Part shown: in pieces, positions 47,893 through 60,333 of the stretch
Numbering within the stretch: position 1 is the stretch's first letter
How the letters are laid out: the number at the start of each line of letters is the position of its first letter
NCBI RefSeq assembly: GCF_000003195.3
Contig: NC_012870.2
Location: forward strand, 15,926,501 to 15,990,500
From: Sorghum bicolor
Lineage: Eukaryota > Streptophyta > Magnoliopsida > Poales > Poaceae
DNA: 64,000 nucleotides
Direction: 5' to 3'
The notes under the pieces: generated by a model
What the model saw: the letters and a program-made list of their open reading frames with translations, nothing else
Told to the model about the DNA's origin: nothing
The model's database searches: none
Position numbers and translations under genes: made by a program

Positions 47893-50800
47893 TGACCCAA
47901 CATTTGCCAAAAGCTTAAGTTATAGCTACAAGGTTGTGAGAGCATCATATTAATCATCATTAGCCTACCACTAGATTAGCACATGTACTAAAACACATCA
48001 CTTGATTATTGCAAACAATAATAACCATATCAAGTTCATCATGTACTCTTTCTTGCTATCATCATTATCATGAACCAAAGTTCTTTAGTGAATGCTACGT
48101 TTGCCGCTGCTCTGTCAAGTTCTCACTATCCGGGAGAGATGGCGATTCGAATCGATTCCTATTCAGCTGGAGGGTTATTCCTAGCACTCACCCAAGCATC
48201 CCCCGTCGGAGAGCCAACGGGTCACCTTTGGTACGACTCAGGAATCGCGGCTCCGATCAGCGCCGCACTCCTAGGGCTACCACTCTGCCAGGGAGGTCAG
48301 GAATTTTAACTCACCTGCCTTTGGGCTTACGCCAATGGTCCCCCGCACACCGCACTTCCTCCGGTAGTGCGCACTTTATACTTGTCGGTCTTCCGGCCTG
48401 AGTCATACTACTAGGCTTCGCGGTCGGAACGAGTTATCCGGCAAACTAAGTGTTAGACATGCGTTCAACATGACAAGAGGACGTACAACGGTCGGTCCTT
48501 AGCTGCCACAGACGGAGTTACTACAACCTTGCAAAAATCCGCCCGGCTTAAGTCAATTTAATCAGGTTCCATCCACGATAGCACATATAGTCCATCGTGA
48601 TCCGACATAACCCTGTATCGTGCAGGTGACAGGATATCACCCGACTTCTACCGATTAAAGCATGGCTAAGCTGCTACTCGATCCTAACTCAATAAGCAGG
48701 TAGTGGTAAGATATCTGGACAAGGATTGAGTAAAATGCAGCAAAGGTTTCATTACAACTCCTATACTTAAATGCATCAATAGATATAACATATTCAAGTA
48801 AACTTTTGAAAGTAAAGGGGAGACTTAGGATGCTCCGGGGTTTGCCTTTCACAAATGAGGCTGGCTCGTGATTCGGGCACTCCACTTCCTCTTCGGGCTC
48901 CTCGAGTCCGGCTTGCTGGACCTCCGTTTCTGGGTTGCCCTCCTGGCCTTCGGGGTTCACTTGAAGCTCGAAAGAGGCTGTCACGTCCGATGCACCTATT
49001 GCATGCTCGATGAATAAGAAGGTGTGCATACTAAAGAATGAATGCTTGATAACATAATTAGACTCACTGGACACTCATTTACGGAATAACTGTTATAACA
49101 AGTCCACACAAGATGATAAGTTAACTTAGCAAAAACTACCAAGTTAAACTATAAACAGCGAGTATCACATAACAGGATTAGCTCAGTAAACAGGTCATAA
49201 CTATTGCTAAAAAGATCCAACAAACATGAGTGAGGACATTCTAGAAAGCTTATGAAATTGTCTACAAATCATCTTTAAACATCTCAACAAGATTCATAAG
49301 TTAAACAAGCCTTATAAATAAAGTTCCAGGTTCTGTCCCAGAAAAACAGAGTTACCTATTTCTGGAACCTAACTTGGAAAAGCCATAGCTTCAAAACTAC
49401 TGGACCAAATGATCCCCAATTAAAACCACAGCTAGTACATAAAGTTTACAACAACTTTGATTTAGACAAGTCTTCCAGAAGACCAAGTTATTAATAAGCA
49501 AAGATTGAATTACTTCCTTGCTGTCCAGAATAGCTTTTAACCCTTTAATTAATTATTTAATGACATAGCCAAAATATAATCAGTATCAACCACATGGCTT
49601 ATAAGCACAAACACATCATAAGACAACCAGCACATCATATGATAACCCCTAAACACTTAATAATAAGACATTTATTAATTTAATTCTATAAAGGAGAATA
49701 ATTACAAGATACTAGCAAAAATGCTCAGAAAAATCTACAAAAATTACAGAAGGACAAGCATAGCATCTGGACATCACCATAAAATTTTCAGTGCAATTGC
49801 ACATGCCAAATTTAAGATAAGCATTTAACATATGACAAGGTACTTATTTAACAAATTAAGAAACATGGCTTATATAGTGTCAAACAACATATTTCAGATT
49901 ATTTACATGCTACTAATACCATAAGCAAGTTTGACACCAGAGTAGAGCACCAGCATAAGCACCAAATATTTACTGTGATTTAAATAAGAAAACAAGCCAT
50001 AGAACTAGCATAAATTACATATCACAGATATAGTACTCCAAAAATCATGAAATATTTAGCATAACATCCTCATGCCACTTAGAGCCTAGCATAAAAATTT
50101 CATAGCAAGATGAGCAGTATATCAAGAGATATGAATTTACTCATGAATAACAAGATTAAATCCTAATAATTATTTTTCCCAGAAAACATGGTTCATTTTA
50201 TATTTTTACAAAACAATAACCATCTCAAAGAATCTCACAAAACTGGTTTCACAATTTTTAGATCTCAGAAACAAGAGATATGATTTTTGCAAGAAAGCCA
50301 AAAACCTGGATTTGAATAAAAGAAAAGGAGGGAAACGATGTGTCACTGACAGCGGGTCCTGCATGTCAGGGTCATCTTCCCCACAGCCAAGGCGACTCTC
50401 GCCGGCGATTTCTCCACGACGGCGAGGTCTCCGGCCAAACCAAGGGCACCAACGTGACCCCCAGACCTTTGCGAACTGATTGACCCCCTTTTCCCCGCGG
50501 CGGAGCCACCAAAAATGGCTCGCCGTCGATCATGGCGGCTCGGCGGAGGTGCTCGGCGTTACGCCGGAGCTCTCAAGCTGGTAGAGCGCGACCTAGGGTT
50601 TCCTACAGCACCAACGGACTACGGTGAAGCTTCCTAGGTATGCGACTTGGCTTGAAATGGCGCGGAATGAGCTGGCCACGAGGGAGCCCAACTCCGGCGG
50701 AAACACGGCGGCGCTACGCGTCGTGTCCGGCAACGGTGAGCGCGGTAGAACATCCGCCAAGTGGCCCAAACGCTTGCTAAGGACCTAAGCTACCTCTAGG

Positions 50801-51914
50801 ACCTAACCAGAGAAGACGAGAGGCTCTGAGGAGCTCGGCATTGAGTTCGCCGGAGAAGAAGGTCACGGCGACCCGATTTGGGGGAAAAAGGAAATGTTGG
50901 CTCACCGGAGGATTTCACGGCGAGTTAGCGGGTGGAGGGTGAGGAGCGGTTCACGGCGGACCTGTGAGCGAGTTTTGGTGAGCAGTGGTGCAGTGACGAG
51001 CGCGATTGAGCTCGCCGGAGTGAGCTTGCGACGATGAGCTCACTGCGGCCGCTTGTCTGGCGAGAGAGTGAGTGGAAGGAGAGAGTGGACACGTCCACTG
51101 CGTCCGGGGCATCACCGTGGAGGTCATGCATGCGCTCGGAGCTGATGAGTGGGGCTAGGAGCGACGTACGGGTGCCAAATGTCGCCGAGGTTCTGTCGCC
51201 GGTCGGCCACGTCGACGAGCTCGGCCTCGATTCAGTTAAGGTGATGATTGTGTGACAGAGCGACTTTGACGGTGATTAACTTCCAAACCAGAGCGAGTTC
51301 GGAGATGGTGTAGTTGACAAAGTTGAAGTACTAACTGAGTTCTACAACATTGTCAACTAGAGCAAGGGCCAGATCGGCCTAGATTGAGAGATATAATGTT
51401 TTCAAAATCGATCCCCAGACTTAGAAAATATTTCTAAGTGTTGGAAACATCCCCAAATCTGCCTTGTGGGTCACTTTTGAACTAGATGTGATCATTTTCA
51501 TGAGATGGCCATAAAACAAATTTTGTTCCTTATAAAATTTTCTACAACTTTGCTGTAGAAAGTTTTGACATGCAAACATTTTATGAAAAACTTTTTAAAA
51601 GCCTAAGCAAAAGAGGTTTCTAGGGCCTATTTGTGTAAGTATGACTTAAGTGATTATTTTGGAGAAGTGATCAACATGAACATTGTTCCTAAGGTTGAGT
51701 TAAGCATAGATAAGCTAATTACCAAGGCTTAACACACAAGCATGAGCATGGTTCAAACAAACATAAGCATAGGAAGCATGATAAAACAAGTTAAGGCACA
51801 CTTAAGCATAAAATGACATGGCTCAAGGTAGATGATGATCATGATATGCTTGAGTGGATGATGATGCTCATGTTATGCATGTAATTTATGCAACCATAAC
51901 ACTGGGGTGTTACA
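47893..51914 (-). repeat. E1 right LTR, second part
   Basis: Continues the LTR from TGACCCAACATTTGCC to GGGGTGTTACA. With 27900-28447 it gives 4570 bp. It includes the GC-rich block at about 50330-51255. Confidence 0.9.
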
Positions 51915-52000
51915 GATTTGCCGATGGCTTATGATACCGATGATAAAGCAGCAGGATATGATCAATTTCTGGAAGTTACTGCACCTTTGCTGAGACAAAA
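51915..52000 (+). mobile_element. E8 LTR fragment, continued
   Basis: GCCGATGGCTTATGATACC follows E1 and reads as the continuation of the E8 LTR start at 13839. An open frame exists but I do not consider it coding. It ends abruptly at a Cassandra-type primer site. Confidence 0.5.
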
Positions 52001-52482
52001 TGGTATCAAAGCCGACTCTCGTGGTTTCACGGGCGCGTGTGTCGCAGTTGCCCAGGCATGGTGAGCATGGCTGGTGTGGACCCAGAGTGGTCACACAGAA
52101 TGGCACATGTGCTGGCACTGGATGCACGGACGTGGCCAAGAGGGGACGTTCCTGGCTTGGGGTTGATCGATGAGGACGTCGATCTCTTAAGGGGGTGAGG
52201 ATGTAACACTCGGCCCAGGGTTTAATAGGATTAATAGGAGACTCATATCAACAAGTTGTAACTTCTTTTCCGGAAGCCCATCTCGAAAGAACTCTAAAGT
52301 TAAGCATGCTTGGCCTAGAGAAATTTAGGGATGGGTGACCGACCGGGAAGTACTTCCCGGGTGCGCGCGAGTGAGGACAAAGTGTGCAGAAAAGACGAAG
52401 TGTTGGTCTGTGGGGACTGACTATATCCTAGAAAAGCTGCCAGATGTAAGAGGACCTAGCCTCGTGGAGGTGGGACGTTACA
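52001..52482 (+). mobile_element. Cassandra TRIM, 5' LTR missing
   Basis: A primer site TGGTATCAAAGCC (52001-52013, iMet type), a short noncoding internal region, a purine tract TTAAGGGGGTGAGGA, then a 281-bp LTR (52202-52482, TGTAACACTC...GACGTTACA) that contains a 5S rRNA-like domain. That combination defines Cassandra terminal-repeat elements of plants. The expected 5' LTR is absent; E8 sequence abuts the primer site. Confidence 0.82.
52276..52363 (+). ncRNA. 5S rRNA-derived domain in the Cassandra LTR
   Basis: It aligns by eye with plant 5S rRNA from CCCATC to the end region. The internal pol III promoter parts are recognisable: AGTTAAGCATGCTTGG (A box), GATGGGTGACC (intermediate element) and GGGAAGTACTTCC (C box, altered). 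It lacks the first ~25 bases of 5S and is not a functional rRNA gene. Confidence 0.8.
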
Positions 52483-53682
52483 ATTTTCCTATGTTTTATG
52501 AGCACAAAAATACAAAATTAAATTAAATTCTCCTATTTTAAATACTTGCAAACTTTAGGGTGTTACAAATCTACCCCCTTAAAATGAATCTCGTCCTCGA
52601 GATTCGGAAGAGGCACGGATTCCAAAAGATAACAAGACTAAGATATTGATCACTATTTCAACTTCACCATTTGTACTCCAAAAGCAAACACTCATGTCTC
52701 AGGATCACAACTTGTAAGCAAAACATCCATAAAATGTCTATTATTCATAGCTGATTAAAATCCATCTTGACTACCAACGTTTTGACTTATACAACTCAAA
52801 GACATGATAGCTTAGCATGGATATGCCTCCTCATGTAGGAGTGGACCATCTTGATACTCAATTCTTTTCCCTGATGGTGTGGTTAAGAAAAGTTTCCACT
52901 GGGTAGCATAGATCACTGCCTTGTGTGCACATAACCATCCATTGCCAAGAACCAAAGGAATATTGAGTGACTCTAGCACAATGGGGTTTACTGTGAAGTT
53001 CTCCTTGCTTATGACCAGATTAATATTCGAGAAAACCTGATCTGCCTGTATTTCTCCCTTTGGAGTTTGAACTAATAAAGGCTTCCTTGTTGGACACTTC
53101 ACCCGCTCAATTGTTTTTACCAAGTTGGCAGAAATGAAAGAATGGGAAGCACTTCAGTCAAACAGAGCAAAAACTAACACTGAGTCCACTTGAATATATC
53201 CACCCACCACTTTGGTGACTCCTTGAATGTCATTCATATCCACATTGTTCAGTCTTCCAATGATATAATTTTGTTGTACTTTATTTCCGTGAACAGGCTT
53301 CTTACGGGCTTTCCTTTTTCACTTCCGTTGTTGTGGATTCTGATTTGATTCAATGTCAACTTGCTCTTCCGTATTATTACTTTGATAACACTCAGCTTTG
53401 TCATACTCATAGCATCTTTCTTCAAAGGCAAGATGATCATATTCTCCCCACCTATCCATGAGAGGCGTCATATTGTGCTCCGGATCCATGGGACACTACA
53501 CTCCCTGTCATCAAGTGACCAACATCAGTAACACGGCAAGGATAGATGATCATAACCATAAGATATCTCATAAGACATTTATGACTTCATAGTTTTTTTT
53601 TAAATTGCATCATCTCGTGATATCAAGGTACTACCCCCCTTAAGAAAAGGTTAGTTGGGGGACACTAGGGACTAATTCTCCT
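52483..53682 (-). mobile_element. E6: Tekay-like element, LTR end and protease remnant
   Basis: The end of an LTR (to GGGTGTTACA at 52567), a polypurine tract (minus strand TAAGGGGGTAGATT), then minus-strand coding scraps. RT and integrase, which should lie next to the polypurine tract, are missing, so the element is non-autonomous or deleted. It is cut at 53683 by E5. Confidence 0.7.
52812..53460 (-). pseudogene. E6 gag end and protease remnant
   Basis: The minus strand from 53460 is open except for two TGA codons, near 53320 and near 53155. The protease fold is recognisable: A-S-H-S-F-I-S-A-N-L-V-K, then I-V-L-E-S-L-N-I-P-L-V-L-G, as in Gypsy retropepsins. The second TGA falls directly after the catalytic Asp, and the following residue is Ser, so the catalytic triplet is lost. 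The upstream part is acidic with no zinc knuckle. Confidence 0.65.
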
Positions 53683-54538
53683 TGTTGACGGTCCTTAAGT
53701 ATCAAATTTAATTATCAAATAAACAAAGAAAAGGATCCAAATGAAATCAACATCTAGACTTAGGGTTTTATCTGACAGAATTCAACGAGTTTTGGTGTTT
53801 GTCTATTTCTGCAGGGGGTTATCAGGAAATAAGGAAGAAAGGCCCACATGTCAGGATTACATAGAGATATCAACGCACCGCGTAATTTTCTACCATCTAG
53901 AAGACTCCAGAAGCCACGGGAAGGAAGCGAAGGCCGAAAGGGGCCAGGCCCAGGGCGCCCGCCCTGAGGACCTGGGCGCCCGCCCCCCTTTGGACTCCGT
54001 TCGGGACTCTCTTCGTACACGACGTTCCACCAACCTAATAGATCAAAGATAATGTAGTACCACATCGTCTACCGACCCAAAAACGCATAGAGGAGGAGGA
54101 CTATATAAGGAGACCCCCTGGCCCCTGGAGAAGACAAGAAGTTATCATAGAGATTGAGGGGTGCCCTCGAAGGAAAACCTCTTCTCTAAATAATATTTCT
54201 TTTTAGGCTTAGCAACCAATGTAAGTAGAAATAGATCCTCTAGTTTCTACTAGATTGAGAGAGATAGAGTGGAGGTGTAGATCGGAGGAAGGCCGGCCTG
54301 TCGGTGTCTACTCCGAGTTGTACCTACGGGATCAAGTCTCCTAACCCGAGGCTTGCTTCTAAGATTCTTCAGTAATTCGACTTCTAATTCTAGTAAGTTC
54401 TTGTTTTATTGTTCTTTGGTTTATGAGTTTACTTTAATCCTCTTCCGGTTGAGTATTAGAGTAATCATTGCTAGCGTAAACGTGGTGTTTAGGCTAGGGT
54501 ACTCATAGATATCCCCTGACTAGCTGGACCGTGGTAGT
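53683..54538 (+). repeat. E5 5' LTR, first part
   Basis: It contains two GGGCGCCC units (near 53955-53990), a TATA box (TATATAA, 54102-54108) and CCCCCTGGCCCCTGGAG at 54114-54130. Confidence 0.82.
54102..54130 (+). promoter_or_regulatory. E5 core promoter: TATA plus shared downstream box
   Basis: TATATAA followed at about six bases by CCCCCTGGCCCCTGGAG. The same pair occurs in E3, S1 and E4 LTRs. Confidence 0.65.
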
Positions 54539-56192
54539 TGTTGACGGTCCTTAAGTATCAAATTTAATTATCAAATAAATAAAGAAAAGGATCCAAATGA
54601 AAACAAGATCCAGACTTAGGGTTTTATCTGACAGAATTCCACGAGTTTTGGTGTTTATCTATTTCTGCAGGGAGTTATCAGGAAATATGGAAGAAAGGCC
54701 CACATGTCAGGATTACGTAAAGATATTAACGTGCTGCGCAATTATCTTACATCTAGAAGACTCCAGAAGCCACGAGACCGAAGCGGAGGGGAATCGGAGC
54801 CAAAGGCAGGGCGCCCGCCCTGTTCCCCTGGGCGCCCGCCCTGTCCAGGAGTCCAATCAGGACTCTGCTTTGCGGGAGATCTCCACCGACCTAAAGGATG
54901 AATCTAAACCATACAATCTATGTCGGTTTGATCCAAGGGCCCATATTCACTTGAAGGGACTATAAAACCAGACCCCCTGGCCCCTGGAGGAGAGAGCCTC
55001 TCAACCCTAATTCATTGTTCCATCAAGGGAGAAGAAGCCTCTGATCAAGATTAGAGCCACCACATCAATTAGATATCTAGATTAGCATAGCTACATAGAA
55101 TTAGAACTAGAAGGAGTCAATCTTCGATTGGTTTCCGGATCTGTCAGGAGGATTCTTGGTAATCTTCTAATTGTTCTTCTAATTGCTTTCTAATTATCTT
55201 TGTTCTTCAATATTATGAATATGACTTTGTTCTACTTCAATATATTGCTTATGACTTTGCTTTACTTGCTTATATTCAAGATTATATTGTTCTTAGTTTA
55301 TCATAGTTATGTACTTGGCTTAGTTAGATACGATCTATATACATGCTTAGGATCGTATAGCGTTTATCCATCGGATCCATGGGTAAATGATAGATATTGT
55401 GTAGGCGTGGTGCTTATACCGTATTTATCTGCGATTGTACCCAATATGCCAGATCGTGGGGTAGTTCGTGATAGTGACAGCTTCATTGATTCTTATATAG
55501 TCCCCCTCTCGTGTATTGGGCTGGCAGAGCAACATTATTACAGGGGAGTGATTGCTATGTTTCTCATATTCCTTGCTAATATCACTATGCATGGGCGTAG
55601 TCTTGTCTTGCAATGATTGCTAAGTATGCTTGCACTAACTATGATATGCTAGACTATATAGTTGAGAATAACTTAGGGAATATTCTTGTAGTTCGTTCTA
55701 ATACCATGCTAATGACTTTCTAGAGTATCTAATTGAGGTGCTTATCATATTTATTATGTGGCTAGATCAGATTAGTTATCCTTGTCACTATTATTATTTC
55801 ATATATCTTTTATGTGACACTTATCCCTGTATGAAGAGTTAGATATAATGTTCTCAATTATACATGCAATGATAGATGCTCAATCTCATATGCTATTCTG
55901 TAATCAATAGTGATGATCGCTAATCCCTTCCCAGTGGTAAAAATATAAATAACGATACCTGGAATACTTCCCGGTTAAAATGCTGCATCGGTATTAATCT
56001 GTGCGCTTGCAGATCCCATTCATTATTTATTTAGAAGAGCAATTGCATATTTCAATACCGCGTCTCTTATATCATGCTGGGGATGACAACTTGGCTTAAG
56101 TGGTGTAAGGGATAGGTTTGGCATTTTTGGCACCGTTGCTAGATTTAGAGAACTTAGTCTACTTTTAGTAATGATGTTAAGAATACCCAACA
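54539..56192 (+). repeat. E4 5' LTR, 1654 bp
   Basis: TGTTGACGGTCC to AATACCCAACA. Two GGGCGCCC units at about 54809-54840. Confidence 0.92.
54961..54989 (+). promoter_or_regulatory. E4 core promoter: TATA plus shared downstream box
   Basis: TATAAAA at 54961-54967, then CCCCCTGGCCCCTGGAG at 54973-54989. The GGGCGCCC repeats lie about 120-150 bp upstream. Confidence 0.65.
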
Positions 56193-56200
56193 AGCATTTT

Positions 56201-56217
56201 TGGCGCCGTTGCCGGGG
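56201..56217 (+). other. E4 primer binding site, Asp tRNA type
   Basis: TGGCGCCGTTGCCGGGG, eight bases after the LTR, is an exact complement of the 3' end of plant tRNA-Asp as I recall it. Confidence 0.88.
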
Positions 56218-56352
56218 AAGGTTGATTAACAATCAGGAATAGAATAAAAGATTTTGAGTTATCATTCGCATCACTAATATGATTGAGCTTATCTATTCTC
56301 TCATACAGTTTTACCCCGATATTTTTCTGTTTTATCTTATGCAGGGGAATGT

Positions 56353-58997
56353 ATGAATAGAAGACATCTTCCAGGAAATTTTGTTGACGATCCCGAAGCA
56401 TTATTCAAGAAGACGAGAGCCAAGCTAAAGAAATCATCAACACTTCACGAAGAAGCTTCATCCAATCAAGAAGATCACCGAAACTTGTCTTCAGAGTTCG
56501 AAGCCATGGCGAACAAATCAATCCGCGAGTTCTCAGCCCCCACTACGGACAACATCCGCACTGGACCTGCTGCAGAGATTGATGGCAACTTTGAGCTCAA
56601 GCCTGGACTTATCAACATGGTGCAATCCAACCAGTTCTGTGGGAAGGCACACGAAGATGCTAGTGCTCATTTACAACACTTCCTGGAGATTTGCAATACA
56701 TTCACCATAGCAGGAGTTTCCAAAGACGCTATACTACTTTGCCTCTTCCCATTCTCACTGTTAGGAAGAGCGAAGCAGTGGTTCTACGCTACAAAGGAGA
56801 AGAATACTACGTGGGCACTCTGCTCAACAAACTTCCTGGCTAAGTTCTTTCCCATGGGCAAGACCAATGCTCTCCGTGGGAAGATTACAAGTTTTCAGCA
56901 ACAAAATGATGAATCTGTTCCAGAAGCATGGGAGCGCTTTCAAGACTACATCCTAGAATGTCCCATCATGGAATGGAGAGTTGGCTACTGATGCAGACAT
57001 TTTATCATGGGCTCAGCAACAGTGCCCGAGAGACCATGGATGCTGCAGCTGGAGGAGCATTCTTATCACTTACTATACCACAAGCCACAGCTCTTGTGGA
57101 GAAGATGGCGTCCAACCAAAGCTGGAATGAAGAGAGGACCCAAACACGCAAGAGAGGTGGAGGTATGCATCAGCTGAAGGAGGTAGACATGCTGTCTGCA
57201 AAGCTAGACCTGCTCATGAAGAATCTCGACGATAGAGCTGGAGATAAGAAAGAAGTTATGCACATCTACGACTCTCACATGACTTGTGAAGAGTGTGGAG
57301 ACACTGGACACTCAGGCAGCCACTGCCCTGAGATGCTTGAGGATGTAAACTACATCAACAACAACAACAACAACTACTACAACCGTCCTCAACAAAATCA
57401 AGGCTGGAATCAACAGAGACCTAACTACTCAGGTAATTATCAAGGTAACAATTCTTACAACAATACTAATAATTTTCCACCTTTGAAAGAGTTAGTGTCT
57501 AATCAAGGAAAGCTAATGGATAATTTATCTAAGAAATTGGCATCTAATGATAAAATGCTAGAAAATATAAATAATAGAATGGATAATTTTTCTACTGCCA
57601 TGAAAAATCAAATTAGCTTTAATAAAATGATTGAATCTCAGTTAAATCAAATAGCTGCTGCTGTTCCTACTACTAACCCCGGTATACCATCACAACCGGA
57701 AGGATTAGAATCTGCAAATCTTGTAGACATGTTTGATGCAGGTAATTGGAGTAACCCCGTCACTGAATTTTCTACTGACCGTCTGCCGGTCAAGAGAGGC
57801 GATCCAGGACGCCCCGTCATCCCGATCTCCATCGGCATGGTGGACATCCCAGAAGAACTCTGTGACTTTGGCTCCAGTGTCAACATTATACCCAGGGTAC
57901 TCTGTGAAAAATTCTTTACATATCCTTTATTAGAGACAACCATGTGTTTGCAGTTTGCAGATCAGACGATAACTTTTCCAAAAGGAATAGTGAGGAACCT
58001 ATGTGTCCGAGTTGGTACCTTATATGCCCCAGCAGACTTCGTAGTGGTAGAGACCGGAAATGATGAGAGAGCACCTATCATCCTAGGAAGGCCATTCTTG
58101 AACACCACGGGAGCTATCATCTACGCCAGTGCTGCCAAGATCAGTTTCTACGTCAAAGGGAAGAAGGAGATATTTTTCTTCAAGAACAAGACTACACAAA
58201 TTCAAGATCAATCCAGACGTAAATCAAGGAAGAGGACCAACAGGAGAAACAGGAACAAGCAAGTGTGGACCGAGTCAGCGAAGATGGTCACTGTAGTCCA
58301 TGGAGGCCAAGATCACCAACTTAAGTCACCGTTCTTGACCAAGAAGGACGACCCAGGAATGCCAAGCATCTACTGCTCCATAAATGGATATAACTTCTAC
58401 AAGACAATTTGCGACACCGGATCGGGCGTCAACATAATGGCCGCAGTCACCTATCGACTCTTGTTCGGGACCATGCCACTAAGACCAACATACATTCAGC
58501 TCCAGATGGCAGATCAGACATTTCGAGAAGTCAGAGGAACAGTATCTGATGTCCCAGTCAAAATAGACGATCACTTTGTCTACACAGACTTTCAAGTTGT
58601 TAACATGGGAGAAGACGAGTACGATCCACCCATCATCCTTGGAAGACCGTTCCTCAGCACCGTCAAAGCAATTATCTACATTGGAACCGGAGAAGTCCAT
58701 ATGCACTTCCCCTCAGAGAAGGTACGCCGTTATTTTACTGATCCTAACTATATCGTTGAAGAATCTAAGCAGGTCAGAAAGAGACGCAACCGCAACCAGA
58801 GGAGGCAGATCATCAAGGACGGATGGGCAGACTATGAAGGAGAAGTTGTAAGATCAGAAGACGTTGAGTTTAAACAGAATTATCCAGAGGAGATTGAAGC
58901 ACCGAGTCAGGTATGGAAAATGAAGATAACTATACAAGAAGAAGAGGCGCTGCCGGAAGTACCGACTACGCCACCCAATGAACCTCAGGACGATTAA
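56353..58997 (+). pseudogene. E4 gag and double protease, one frame shift
   Basis: Starts M-N-R-R-H-L-P-G-N-F at 56353. The capsid domain has F-E-L-K-P-G-L-I-N-M-V-Q and A-W-E-R-F, typical of Athila gag. The frame changes near 56960, in the middle of gag, and then stays open to 58997. Next come a zinc knuckle C-E-E-C-G-D-T-G-H-S-G-S-H-C (about 57292-57333), an Asn-rich stretch (57347-57480), a probable coiled coil (57485-57665), a first retropepsin-like domain with D-F-G-S-S-V-N-I (Asp codon 57864) and a second with D-T-G-S-G-V-N-I-M (Asp codon 58413). Each closes with P-I-I-L-G-R-P-F-L. Only the second keeps D-T-G. It ends without RT. The close match of the two domains suggests an old duplication. 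Confidence 0.82.
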
Positions 58998-60294
58998 GAA
59001 AATGGAGAGTCCCGTTCGGAGGACTTAAAAAACCGAACGCCTTGCCAAGAGGTAACTTGGTAGTTATCCTTTCCCTTTCAATTATTTTACTTAGTTAATT
59101 ATGTTCGTACTATCTTAAAAAGAAAATAAAAATATGAAAAACTGTAAGCCCCATGTGAGTATACGAGTGGCATAAAACCCATAAGTACATTCACTGTGGT
59201 GGCATAAAAATAAAATAAATATTTTTCTGCTTTATAAAAATAAAAATACAAAAACAGGGAGTAACAATTATTAAGGAGTCTCAAGATAATAAAGGCTATA
59301 TATTTATGCTAACACTTAATCAGTTCCACAAGCTTTGTTGTCTATTTGAGCTCCACAGGATTTAAGAATCAAGAAGACTAGCAGACGGAGGACATTCTAA
59401 TCGTTGTCAGAATGCTGCTGACTTTCAAATACACCTCTACCACCTGCTAGCTACATCAAGGGAAATTACGTCAAAATTCAGCTTGGGGGAGAGCACCCCC
59501 ATTTATCTCGATAAGTATTTCTATCTTTCTATCTTTATACTTATATTATTCTAGAATATTAAATATACATAAACTATGGAAAACCAAATAAAGAGTTTAT
59601 GCTTATATATATATCTTTTGCTTAGTGTGTTTAAATAAATAAAGTGGCTATGCTAATCTGTATCTAAATAAAACTTAAGCATGGATATGATGAATAGTTG
59701 CTCTACCTAATATTTAAAATTTTAAGTTCTCTCTCAAGATTAGATATAACTGTTATAATTTAAAGCTTGCTCTAGACCTAAACTTGTGGGATGAAAACTT
59801 GATCTAAAGTCTAAGTTGTTAACGGATACGATATGGGAAGGTTGAGCTGCTGTTTATCTGTTCCTAGAGATGCTAGAATTCTGGAGAATTTTATCTTTGA
59901 AAATCTTTAAAATGTTGCATGATGAGTTCCTGTATGATGAGAGCTTAAATTCCTACCACAGCCATATATACATGCTTGCTAGACTTTGAGCCACACATTT
60001 AATATTTACTACTTATGAGCATTGAGTGTGGTCAAGCTGTGTAGACCCTTAGGAGCTTGTCATGTGGTTAAATCAAGATTTCACTTGCACGTTCACTCAT
60101 AAATGCTACTTCTACTCCGGAAGTACCATCCACATATATCCATCCATTTCCATCTCCAGAACCACCCAAAAATATTCTACTCCTAATCCGGGAGAGAATA
60201 ACCAAAAATATTTCTGTTTTCCCTTGTGAAATAAATGTTCAAGTTATCTTGTTACTACCACTTGCTATATTATCTCAAGAGATGAATGCTCTGA

Positions 60295-60333
<39 letters not shown>

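Larger units (their letters stand above)
13928..51914 (-). mobile_element. E1: Tekay/RIRE3-type chromovirus, nested and decayed
   Basis: A Gypsy-class element in minus orientation with two 4.57-kb LTRs (TGTCACA...TGTTACA), an iMet-type primer site inside the right LTR, a polypurine tract inside the left LTR, an extra ORF before gag, gag, and protease-RT-RNase H-integrase-chromodomain in one frame. Its integrase is split by E2b and its right LTR by E3. The flanking five bases are GAGTT on the left and GATTT on the right, a probable duplication with one change. The ORF upstream of gag, the iMet primer site and the chromodomain point to the RIRE3/Tekay lineage. It cannot encode working proteins. 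Confidence 0.85.

Noticed and set aside
51915..52064. Open protein-like frame beside the E1 right end
   Set aside because: It reads across from LTR scrap to the Cassandra primer site. The openness is short and chance-like.
52276..52363. A true 5S rRNA gene
   Set aside because: It lacks the 5' part of 5S, has internal changes, and sits inside a Cassandra LTR with TG...CA ends.
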